From positions 1 to 19,226 of the forward strand of contig VBNP01000004.1 in NCBI GenBank assembly GCA_005877965.1: a stretch of DNA of 19,226 bases, given 5' to 3'. The notes under the pieces are model-generated. The model was given only the letters and a program-made list of their open reading frames with translations. It was not told the origin of the DNA and made no database searches. Source of the stretch: Gammaproteobacteria bacterium (GTDB lineage Bacteria; Pseudomonadota; Gammaproteobacteria; Steroidobacterales; Steroidobacteraceae). This document shows, in pieces, positions 1 through 6,632 of this stretch. The position numbers and the translations under genes are program-made. The first letter of the stretch is position 1; each line of letters starts with the position of its first letter.

Positions 1-1404
1 GATGATCCCCGAACCGCAGATGCCGGTCACACCGGAGCGGGCGACGGCCCCGTTGAACGCGGGCTCATCCGACCACAGATCGGAGCCTATGACCTTGAAC
101 TTCGCTTCGAGCGTCGTGGGATCGATGCGCACGCGCTCGATCGCCCCGGGAGCCGCGCGCTGGCCGCAGCTGATCTGCGCGCCCTCGAAAGCCGGCCCGG
201 TGGGGCTCGAGCAGGCGAGCAGGCGCTGACGATTGCCCAGGACGATCTCGGCGTTGGTGCCGACGTCGACCAGCAGCGTGAGTTTCTCGGAAAGGTCGGG
301 GCGCTCCGCCAGGATCATGCCGGCGGCATCCGCGCCCACGTGACCGGCGATACACGGCAGAGTATAGACTCGCGCACCCGGATGCAGGGTGAGCCCCAGC
401 TCCGCGGCGTGCAGACCGAGGGCGGAATCGGTCGCGAGCGCGAAGGGCGCACCGCCCAACTCCACCGGATCGATGCCGAGCAGCAGATGATGCATGATCG
501 GGTTGCCGACCATAGTCAGCTCGAGAATGTCTGACACCGACACCTTCGCGTCGCGTGCCACCTCTGCGGCGAGCTTGTTGAGCGCAGCGCGCACGGCCTC
601 GGTCATCTGCTGCGCCCCGCCGGCGTGCATCATCGAATAGGAAACCCGGCTCATCAGGTCTTCGCCGAAGCGGATCTGGGGATTCATCGAGCCGCTGGAG
701 GCGACCACCTCGCCGGTTTCGAGATTGCACAGATGGGCGGCGATGGTGGTCGAGCCCACGTCCACCGCGAGACCGTAAACCCGATCGTGAAATCCCGGCC
801 AGACGCCGATGAGCTGCGAGCCGGCGTGCACGGCCACGGTGACTTTCCATTCGCCCTTGCGCAGCGCCGACTGCAGAGCCTGCAGGACCGCGAGGTCGGC
901 GCGCAGCGGGCCGAAATCCCACTCGCGGTGCAGCGCGTTGAGCAGTCGTTGCAGGTCGCCGGCGGGATCATGCATGTCCGGCTGGGGCACCTCGACGTAA
1001 TGAAGATGCACGACCGGATCCAGGGTGATCGGGTGCGCCTCCACCGCCTTGCGCACCACCTGGCGGTGCACCTGGCTGCTGGCGGGCACGTCGACGACGA
1101 GGTCGCCCTGGATCTGTGCGGAGCACGACAGCCGGTGACCGGTCAGCAGTGGACGCCGTCGCGAGAAGCTCTGCTCGGCTGCGCTCAGGGGGGAGAGATT
1201 GGCGGCCTGCGAGCTGACGCCGTGCTTGGGAAAGTCACCCTCCATCACCAGCACCTGGCAACGCCCGCACAGCGCGCGCCCGCCGCACACGGAGTCGACG
1301 TCGACCCCCAGGCTGCGGGCGGCCTGCAGGAGTGGTGTGCCGAGCGGGAAGCGGCCGCGCTTGCCGGACGGCGTAAAGACGACGAGTGCGTCCTTGTCGG
1401 TCAT
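1..1404 (-). CDS. RACo-like corrinoid activation protein (2Fe-2S + ASKHA, DUF4445), partial
   Basis: Open from an ATG at 1404 to the window edge: 468 codons with no stop, so the C-terminus is missing. The N-terminal domain (about residues 1-110) has the plant-type ferredoxin pattern C40-X5-C46-X2-C49-X44-C94, which should bind a [2Fe-2S] cluster. From about residue 210 an ASKHA ATPase-like fold follows, seen as AVDVGSTT, ELTMVGNPIMHH, LLVDVGTNAE and SPTGPAFEGAQISCG. Family knowledge: RACo/RamA-type proteins use ATP to reduce inactive Co(II) corrinoid to Co(I) on their partner protein. The start overlaps the stop of the upstream methyltransferase in an ATGA (1401-1404), and the gene is last of the visible seven-gene corrinoid/folate operon. 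The likely partner is the corrinoid protein at 4733-5437. The role is inferred from family and context; the family call is firm. Confidence 0.88.
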   Translation of the reverse strand, partial: MTDKDALVVFTPSGKRGRFPLGTPLLQAARSLGVDVDSVCGGRALCGRCQVLVMEGDFPKHGVSSQAANLSPLSAAEQSFSRRRPLLTGHRLSCSAQIQGDLVVDVPASSQVHRQVVRKAVEAHPITLDPVVHLHYVEVPQPDMHDPAGDLQRLLNALHREWDFGPLRADLAVLQALQSALRKGEWKVTVAVHAGSQLIGVWPGFHDRVYGLAVDVGSTTIAAHLCNLETGEVVASSGSMNPQIRFGEDLMSRVSYSMMHAGGAQQMTEAVRAALNKLAAEVARDAKVSVSDILELTMVGNPIMHHLLLGIDPVELGGAPFALATDSALGLHAAELGLTLHPGARVYTLPCIAGHVGADAAGMILAERPDLSEKLTLLVDVGTNAEIVLGNRQRLLACSSPTGPAFEGAQISCGQRAAPGAIERVRIDPTTLEAKFKVIGSDLWSDEPAFNGAVARSGVTGICGSGII

Positions 1405-2348
1405 GAAGGATTCTGTGCGCGCCTCCGGTGCCCACCCTCGCGCCGCCCGCGTGCCGTGCCCACGGGGGTCGCGGCGCTCGCCGCACCCGAGGCCTGCAGC
1501 GGCGGCGCTTCGCGGAAGCGGCGGATCCAGCGCGCGCAATCCGGGTCGTGACCCATCATGACGTCCGCGGCCATGCATGCCTTGACGATCTCCAGGTGCA
1601 TCGGGTTCATGATCGCGGAGGTAAGTCCCGCGCCGATCGCCATGGTGAGAAAGGTCGCACTGATGCCTTCGCGCGCGGGCAGGCCAAAGCTCACGTTGGA
1701 TGCGCCGCAGGTGGTGTTCACTTTCAGCTCGCTCTTCAGGCGCTTGAGCAGTAGCATGACCTGCCTGCCCGCCTGGTTGATGGCGCCGATCGGCATGACC
1801 AGCGGATCCACCACGATGTCGCTCGCTGGAATGCCGTAATCGGCGGCGCGCTGCACGATCTTCTTCGCGACCTCGAAGCGCATATCGGGATCCTCGGAGA
1901 TGCCGGTCTCGTCGTTGGAAATCGCGACCACCGCGGCGCCGTACTTCTTCACCAGCGGCAGCACCGACTCGAGCCGCTCCTCCTCTCCGGTGACCGAGTT
2001 CACCAGCGGTTTGCCCCTGTAGACCGCGAGTCCCGCTTCCAGCGCCTTGACGATGGATGAGTCGATCGACAGCGGCACGTCGGTGATTGACTGCACCAGC
2101 TGCACCGTCCTGGCCAGGATCGCCGGCTCATCGGCGAGCGGGATGCCGGCGTTGACGTCCAGCATGTGCGCTCCGGCTGCCACCTGTGCCAGCGCGTCGG
2201 CTTCGACACGGCTGAAATTTCCGGCGGCCATCTCCGCAGCGAGGACTTTGCGCCCCGTCGGGTTGATGCGCTCGCCGATCATGACGAAGGGACGCTCGAG
2301 GCCGAGCACGACCTCGCGGGTTGCGGAGCTGATGACGGTGTCGGTCAT
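1401..2348 (-). CDS. Methyltetrahydrofolate:corrinoid methyltransferase (MtgA/AcsE-type, pterin-binding)
   Basis: A 315-residue protein with the pterin-binding TIM-barrel signatures of the MetH/AcsE/MtgA family: an N-terminal FVMIGERINPTGRK, the segment HMLDVNAG, PLSIDSS near residue 95, and NTTCGASNVSFGLP around residue 210. It should move a methyl group between the Co of a corrinoid protein and N5 of tetrahydrofolate. In a demethylation pathway the direction would be methyl-Co to methyl-THF. The last 30-40 residues are an Arg/Gly/Ala-rich tail beyond the catalytic domain, making it longer than the roughly 260-residue AcsE. The ATG at 2348 overlaps the metF-like stop (ATGA, 2345-2348) and its own stop overlaps the next start, so translation is probably coupled on both sides. 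It is cytoplasmic, with no signal or membrane segment. Confidence 0.9.
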   Translation of the reverse strand: MTDTVISSATREVVLGLERPFVMIGERINPTGRKVLAAEMAAGNFSRVEADALAQVAAGAHMLDVNAGIPLADEPAILARTVQLVQSITDVPLSIDSSIVKALEAGLAVYRGKPLVNSVTGEEERLESVLPLVKKYGAAVVAISNDETGISEDPDMRFEVAKKIVQRAADYGIPASDIVVDPLVMPIGAINQAGRQVMLLLKRLKSELKVNTTCGASNVSFGLPAREGISATFLTMAIGAGLTSAIMNPMHLEIVKACMAADVMMGHDPDCARWIRRFREAPPLQASGAASAATPVGTARGRREGGHRRRAQNPS

Positions 2349-3364
2349 GAGGCCATCCTGTTGGTATTCGCCTGGGGGTCACGTCCGGGGTACCACGGCA
2401 CGCGGCCGCTCAACACCCCGGAGCGCTCGATGATTTCTGCCACGGTCTCTTCCTGGCGGTAAGCCATGACGTGCACGCCGTGCACGCCCTTGATGGTGCG
2501 GATCTCCTGGATGAGCTCGATGCACAGCTTGCGGCCCTCGAGTGCACCATCGCTCGCGCCCGCCAGGCGCCTGATGATCTCATCCGGAATGTGCACGCCG
2601 GGAACGTGTGTGCGGATCCACTCGGCCGCCTTGGCGGAGCGCAGCGGGCCCACGCCCACGAGTATGAAGACTTTGTCGAGCAGACCGAGCTCTTCCACCT
2701 GGCGCATGAAGGCTCTCAGCAGCGGCACGTCGTAGCAGAACTGGGTCTGGATGAACTGCGCGCCGGCGGCGACCTTTTTTGCCAGCCGCTGCGCGCGCCA
2801 CTCGACCGGCTTGGCAAAGGGATTCTCGGCGGCGCCGAGCAATACCCGCGGCGCGTAGCTGATCTTGCGCCCGGATAGGAAGTGATGCTCATCGCGCAGC
2901 GTGCGCGCGGCTTCGAGCAAGCTCAGCGAATCCAGATCAAACACCGGCAGGGCCTGCGGATGGTCGCCCGCCTGCACGCCATCGCCCGTCAGGCATAGCA
3001 GGTTGCAGACTCCCATGGCGGCACCGCCCAGGATGTCGCCCTGGATGGCGATGCGGTTCCTGTCCCGGCAGGAGATCTGCATCACCGGCGCGTAGCCCAT
3101 CCGGGTGAGGAGCGCACACACTGCGAGACTAGACATGTGGCAGTTGGCGCCACTGCCGTCGGTGGCGTTGATGGCGTCCACGTGGCCGTCGAAAATGCGG
3201 GCGCGCCGGTAGACGTCCTCGGGATCGGCCGAGTCAGGGGGCGCGAGCTCGCTGGTGACCGCGAAAGTTCCGGCGCGCAATACCCGCTCGAAGCGTCCCG
3301 GTGAGGTGTGTCCGGGGAGAATGGGCAGCGGATAGCCCGGAACCGGTTCGTCTTCGAAAATCAC
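2345..3364 (-). CDS. metF: Methylenetetrahydrofolate reductase (MetF family)
   Basis: A 339-residue MetF-type TIM barrel. The reading frame stays open to 3802, but the upstream part is an Arg-rich shadow of the neighbouring gene. I place the start at the GTG 3362-3364, which overlaps the upstream TGA as GTGA, like other junctions here. Visible landmarks are the substrate-binding TSELAPP (Glu39), the flavin/folate segments MQISCRDRNR and CLTGDG, and GAQFIQTQFCYD. The enzyme interconverts methyl-THF and 5,10-methylene-THF with FAD. In this operon it would run in the oxidative direction, feeding methyl groups taken from a corrinoid into the folate pool. It sits directly after the separate cysteine-rich MTHFR_C-like protein, the arrangement seen for MetV/MetF in acetogens. 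Family call firm; direction of flux inferred. Confidence 0.9.
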   Translation of the reverse strand: MIFEDEPVPGYPLPILPGHTSPGRFERVLRAGTFAVTSELAPPDSADPEDVYRRARIFDGHVDAINATDGSGANCHMSSLAVCALLTRMGYAPVMQISCRDRNRIAIQGDILGGAAMGVCNLLCLTGDGVQAGDHPQALPVFDLDSLSLLEAARTLRDEHHFLSGRKISYAPRVLLGAAENPFAKPVEWRAQRLAKKVAAGAQFIQTQFCYDVPLLRAFMRQVEELGLLDKVFILVGVGPLRSAKAAEWIRTHVPGVHIPDEIIRRLAGASDGALEGRKLCIELIQEIRTIKGVHGVHVMAYRQEETVAEIIERSGVLSGRVPWYPGRDPQANTNRMAS

Positions 3365-3819
3365 TTCGGATCTCCCACGCGCTGGCGCACCACGCGCAGC
3401 CAGGAAGACCTGCCCTGCAGACGCTGGTCCACGGCGACCTGTACCTGCCGCAGCGCCTCCATTCCGCCAGGAATCCGCGCGCTGCCGGCCACCGCCTCCG
3501 TCCACACGCACTTCATTTCCGGGCGCACTTCGCAGTGCCCGTTGGCGCGCACGCCGCCGCACGGGCCGTTGCGCAGGTTCTTGGGACAGTTCATCGGGCA
3601 CGACATGCCGGTGGAGCTCAGGATGCATTGACCGCACATGCGGCAGTCGAACAACAGCCCCTTCACCGAGCGCTCCACGGCGGCGACCGGCCGCTCGAGG
3701 CGTTGATAGCCGAGCCGCTTCCACAAGGGATGCAGTGCCACGAGTATGGATTCGAAGCCCCGGTAGAAGGCGTTCAGCCCCCGGGCGTGTCGGACCGACC
3801 ACTGTCTGACCGCGTACAC
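3361..3819 (-). CDS. Cysteine-rich MTHFR C-terminal-domain protein (MetV-like)
   Basis: A 152-residue protein starting at a GTG (3817-3819) that directly abuts the preceding TAG stop. The middle of the protein is packed with eight cysteines at residues 59, 62, 65, 74, 78, 87, 96 and 104, including CRMCGQC, GMSCPMNCPK and GPCGG. This is the pattern of the MTHFR_C (PF12225) family and of acetogen MetV subunits, expected to bind an Fe-S cluster or zinc. It lies immediately upstream of metF with a GTGA overlap, so the two probably form a complex in which this protein couples MetF to an electron acceptor. It has no signal peptide. I infer the redox-coupling role; in other genomes the domain is sometimes fused to MetF. 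Confidence 0.82.
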   Translation of the reverse strand: MYAVRQWSVRHARGLNAFYRGFESILVALHPLWKRLGYQRLERPVAAVERSVKGLLFDCRMCGQCILSSTGMSCPMNCPKNLRNGPCGGVRANGHCEVRPEMKCVWTEAVAGSARIPGGMEALRQVQVAVDQRLQGRSSWLRVVRQRVGDPK

Positions 3820-4125
3820 CTAAGAGCCCGCCGACAGCCCCTTCGACCGGATCAGCTCCTCGAGCTGCTCGTCGCTGAAGCGCGCTTCGATTCGCGCGGC
3901 CTCCGCGGCCGCCTCGGCGTGGATGTCTTCACCGCAGGGCCGCCCCTCGCTGCGCTTCCAGTCGGCGAGATAGGCATCCGAGCTGCCGCGGCCGGCACGC
4001 ATGGCCGCCCGATCCACCGCTTCCTGGAAGCGCGCCGACAGCTGTGCTTTGGCGGTCTCGCGACCGCGCCGGACGACGACCTGGGCGGGGATATCGCGCC
4101 AGGAGATGATGGTCAGGCTTGCCAT
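3820..4125 (-). CDS. Small 'virulence factor' family protein (PF13769-like) of the corrinoid operon
   Basis: A 101-residue protein beginning MASLTIISWRDIPAQVVV from the ATG at 4125. The frame is open further upstream (to 4845), but that part overlaps two clear genes and is Arg-rich shadow, so I use the internal ATG. The sequence resembles the small family labelled 'virulence factor' in databases, which commonly sits beside DUF1638 and corrinoid methyltransferase genes; the label says nothing reliable about function. It is rich in charged residues and probably helical, with one cysteine (RPCGED) and no membrane segment. Its start overlaps the DUF1638 stop by 13 bases and its TAG abuts the MetV-like GTG, which suggests tight co-translation. 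An assembly or chaperone role in the methyl-transfer complex is only a guess. Confidence 0.75.
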   Translation of the reverse strand: MASLTIISWRDIPAQVVVRRGRETAKAQLSARFQEAVDRAAMRAGRGSSDAYLADWKRSEGRPCGEDIHAEAAAEAARIEARFSDEQLEELIRSKGLSAGS

Positions 4126-4733
4126 GCCAGGGCGTCCTGGCTCGTCACCAGAGTGCGCAGGCGCGTGCCCAGCTCCCCGTAACCGGTGTAGCGGTACTCG
4201 AAGCAGAAGCCGAGCGAGTCCGCGATCTGCCGCGCCCGCCCGATGGCGTCCGCACGGTCGGTCTGCGCGAGATACACCAGCTTCTTGTAGTGGCGGAAAT
4301 ACTCGGCCGCGAGTTCCGGGTGGCGGTCGAGGCCGAGGGGCCGCACGACCAGGCGCTCGTAGTGCCGCAGCAGGAAGTCCGTCAGGTAGAACGTGCCGGG
4401 CTCGGCTTCGGCGAGCTGCGCAAACACCTGCGGCCGTGCCAGGAACTCGTAACAGTGGGCGCCCGGCAGCCGCTCGACGCCTTCCTCCTTGAGCACCGCA
4501 TCCAGCTGTCCGCCGGTGCCGCAATCTCCGTAGACCACGAACATCTTCGCGTAGCGGGCGCGGTTCGCCTGGATCTCGGCGCGCACCGCCGGCGCGATGC
4601 GCTCGGGCCGATTGTGCAGCTGCGCGGGCAGGCAGCGCACATCGAGTGTGGTCCAGCCATTCGCGCGCTTGAGCGCTGCGATCTCGCGGGCGAGAGCCCC
4701 GCAGGCGATGAGCAACGTGCGGCAAGTGTCCAT
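4113..4733 (-). CDS. DUF1638 domain protein
   Basis: A 206-residue protein matching the DUF1638 family by its N-terminal LLIACGALA, the conserved YGDCGTGG motif (residues 68-75) and scattered Cys/His residues (Cys11, Cys34, His40, Cys71). The biochemical role is unknown to me. Homologues are typically found next to corrinoid proteins and MttB-type methyltransferases, and that is the case here. The start ATG shares one base with the TGA of the corrinoid-protein gene, so translation is probably coupled. No signal peptide or membrane helix is visible. The conserved Asp-Cys-Gly-Thr-Gly-Gly looks like a ligand or metal site. A function in corrinoid loading or methyl transfer is inferred from neighbours only. 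Confidence 0.85.
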   Translation of the reverse strand: MDTCRTLLIACGALAREIAALKRANGWTTLDVRCLPAQLHNRPERIAPAVRAEIQANRARYAKMFVVYGDCGTGGQLDAVLKEEGVERLPGAHCYEFLARPQVFAQLAEAEPGTFYLTDFLLRHYERLVVRPLGLDRHPELAAEYFRHYKKLVYLAQTDRADAIGRARQIADSLGFCFEYRYTGYGELGTRLRTLVTSQDALAWQA

Positions 4734-5437
4734 CAGGCCGCGCGGTTGGCGCGCCGCGCGGCGAGCAGCGTCTTGGCCGTCTCCACCGCGATCGCGGCAT
4801 CGCGGCAGTACGCGTCGGCCCCCACCGCTCTGCCGAATTCCTCATTCAGCGGGGCGCCGCCGACCAGCACGATGTAGTCCTTGCGGATACCCTTTTCCCG
4901 CAGGGTGTCGATCACGACTTTCATGTAGGGCATGGTCGTGGTGAGCAGCGCAGACATGCCGAGGATGTCCGGCTTGTGCTGCTCCAGCGCCGCGAGATAC
5001 TTCTCGACCGGGTTGTTGATGCCGAGATCGATGACCTCGAAGCCCGCGCCCTCGAGCATCATCGACACCAGATTCTTGCCGATGTCGTGGATGTCGCCCT
5101 TGACGGTGCCGATCACGATCTTGCCGATGGGCGGCACGCCGGTCTCGGCCAGCAGCGGGCGCAGGATTTCCATGCCGCCCTTCATGGAGTTCGCGGCGAG
5201 CAGGACCTCGGGCACGAACAGGATGCCGTCGCGGAAGTCGATGCCGACGATCCGCATGCCTTCGACCAGCGCGTCATTCAACACTTTCTCGGCGTTCCAG
5301 CCACGCTCGAGGAAGATGCGCGTGGCCTCTTCCACCTCGGCCCTGAGGCCGTTGTAGAGGTCGTCGTGGACCTGCTCGGTGAGCTCCTGGTCGTTCAGAT
5401 CGCGTAGCTTGAATTCGGCGTCGGCTTGTTCTGCCAT
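4733..5437 (-). CDS. Corrinoid (cobalamin-binding) protein, MtbC/MttC/MtgC type
   Basis: A methyl-carrier protein of 234 residues from the preferred start. The N-terminal helical cap (about residues 15-100, with FVPEVLLAANSMKGGMEIL) is followed by a B12-binding Rossmann domain. GDIHDIGKNLV (114-124) contains the D-x-H-x-x-G motif with His117 as the expected lower axial cobalt ligand; GMSALLTTTM and VLVGGAPLN are the usual later loops. It would accept a methyl group from a substrate methyltransferase and pass it to THF via the enzyme at 1401-2348. An ATG at 5452 is also in frame, but only the ATG at 5437 has a well-placed GGAG (9 bases upstream), so I use it. First gene of the seven-gene operon, 82 bases after the regulator. 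The substrate is not shown by this protein. Confidence 0.93.
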   Translation of the reverse strand: MAEQADAEFKLRDLNDQELTEQVHDDLYNGLRAEVEEATRIFLERGWNAEKVLNDALVEGMRIVGIDFRDGILFVPEVLLAANSMKGGMEILRPLLAETGVPPIGKIVIGTVKGDIHDIGKNLVSMMLEGAGFEVIDLGINNPVEKYLAALEQHKPDILGMSALLTTTMPYMKVVIDTLREKGIRKDYIVLVGGAPLNEEFGRAVGADAYCRDAAIAVETAKTLLAARRANRAA

Positions 5438-5519
5438 TGTCGAAATCTCCATGCGCGACAGGGATCTAGCGGGGTAGGCGCGCGTTTACATGGTAAGGGG
5501 AGGGTGCCGGAGGCAATGG
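5438..5519 (-). promoter_or_regulatory. Leader of corrinoid operon with SD and small inverted repeat
   Basis: The 82 bases between the GbdR-like gene and the corrinoid gene hold the GGAG Shine-Dalgarno for the ATG at 5437 and an 11-bp interrupted palindrome TTACATGGTAA (plus strand, 5486-5496). I see no convincing sigma-70 promoter and no terminator, so the operon could be transcribed as a continuation of the regulator gene or from a weak activator-dependent promoter here. Confidence 0.3.
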
Positions 5520-6560
5520 CTACTTCGCGACCGCCGCATGTCCGGCAACGACAGCGCTCAGACCGGGAGCGGTCTCGCCCGCGGGGTGTGCGTGCGTGCC
5601 CGGCTTACCCTGACGGGTCTGGCGTTCCGTGCTCGGCGGGCAGCCGAACTGCGCCCGGTAGCAGCGCGAGAAATGCGGTGGCGACTGGAAGCCGCAGGCC
5701 GTAGTGATATCGATGATCGGCATCGAGGTCTGCAGCAACAGCTCGCGCGCGCGGCGCAGGCGCATCTGCAGGTAGTAGCGCTTGGGCACGCAGTTCAGAT
5801 GGCGCTTGAACAGGCGCTCGATCTGGCGCCGCGACAGCCCCGTGGCGGAGGCGATCTCATCGAGCGACAGGGGCTTCTCGATGTTCTCTTCCATGAGCTG
5901 CGCCACCTTGATCAGGCTCTCGTGGCTCACACCGATCTGGGCGCGCAGTGGCACGTACTGCCGGTCGCGGTCGTTGCGCACCCGATCCACGATGAACTGT
6001 TCCGAAATGAGCTGTGAGACGCGTACACCGAGCTTCGACTCCACCAGGTGCAGCATCAGATCCAGCGGCGCCACGCCGCCCGAGCAGGTGAAGCGGTCGC
6101 GATCGATGGTGAACAGCTGATCGCTCAGGTAGATGCGTGGGAACTCCTCGCGCAGCGCCGAGAGATTCTCCCAGTGGATGGTGGCGCGGTACTTATCCAG
6201 CAGTCCCGCCTTCGCCAGCGCGTAGCCCCCGGTGCACAGCGCACCGAGCGGCACGCGTCGCTCCGCGAGGCGCCTCAGGGCCGCCACGATCTTCGGCGAC
6301 ACGGCCTCCTGCACCTCGACCCCGCCGCAAACGAACAGGATGTCGACGGGTCCCACCTGCTCGAGCGGCACAGTGGGGGAGAGCTGCAGGCCGTTGCTGG
6401 CCGGCGTCGGTTGCCCATCGAGGCTCACGATCGACCAGTCGTACACCGACTGCCCGGTGAGTTTGTTCGCCATCCGCAACGGCTCGACCGCGGTCGACAG
6501 CGCGATCATCGAGTACCGCGGCAACGTCAGAAACGCGAACTTGCTCCGGGGGAATGCCAC
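5520..6560 (-). CDS. gbdR: GlxA-family AraC regulator, GbdR-like (glycine betaine/dimethylglycine response)
   Basis: A 346-residue protein with an N-terminal DJ-1/PfpI-like amidotransferase-fold domain (about residues 8-190; GALCTGGYALAKAGL around Cys109, DILFVCGG at 73-80) and a C-terminal AraC helix-turn-helix pair (about 215-310; SLDEIASATGLSRRQIERLF and the closing CGFQSPPHFSRCYRAQFG). This architecture is that of GbdR, the activator of glycine betaine and dimethylglycine catabolic genes in Pseudomonas. The start is the GTG at 6560; no ATG fits the domain boundary and there is no strong Shine-Dalgarno. It lies between the dimethylglycine/sarcosine genes and the corrinoid operon, on the same strand, so it probably controls both. 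The C-terminal 35 residues are a disordered Ala/Gly-rich tail. The ligand is inferred from context; other GlxA-family regulators respond to carnitine or choline derivatives. Confidence 0.82.
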   Translation of the reverse strand: MAFPRSKFAFLTLPRYSMIALSTAVEPLRMANKLTGQSVYDWSIVSLDGQPTPASNGLQLSPTVPLEQVGPVDILFVCGGVEVQEAVSPKIVAALRRLAERRVPLGALCTGGYALAKAGLLDKYRATIHWENLSALREEFPRIYLSDQLFTIDRDRFTCSGGVAPLDLMLHLVESKLGVRVSQLISEQFIVDRVRNDRDRQYVPLRAQIGVSHESLIKVAQLMEENIEKPLSLDEIASATGLSRRQIERLFKRHLNCVPKRYYLQMRLRRARELLLQTSMPIIDITTACGFQSPPHFSRCYRAQFGCPPSTERQTRQGKPGTHAHPAGETAPGLSAVVAGHAAVAK

Positions 6561-6632
6561 ATGCCAGATTTTACGCTCTTCTTGCCTGATTGCGACAGGT
6601 ATTAGCCCGCGGAGCTCTCGGGGCCGGGCCCT

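Noticed and set aside
3365..3802. N-terminal extension of the MetF frame up to 3802
   Set aside because: Residues are Arg/Ala-rich and lie over the cysteine-rich MetV-like gene; the GTG at 3364 gives a normal MetF start and a GTGA overlap.
4126..4845. Extension of the 'virulence factor' frame to 341 codons
   Set aside because: The added part is out-of-frame shadow of DUF1638 and the corrinoid gene; family similarity starts at the internal ATG (4125).
4733..5452. Corrinoid protein starting at the ATG at 5452
   Set aside because: No Shine-Dalgarno ahead of it, and the GGAG directly after it is well spaced for the ATG at 5437.
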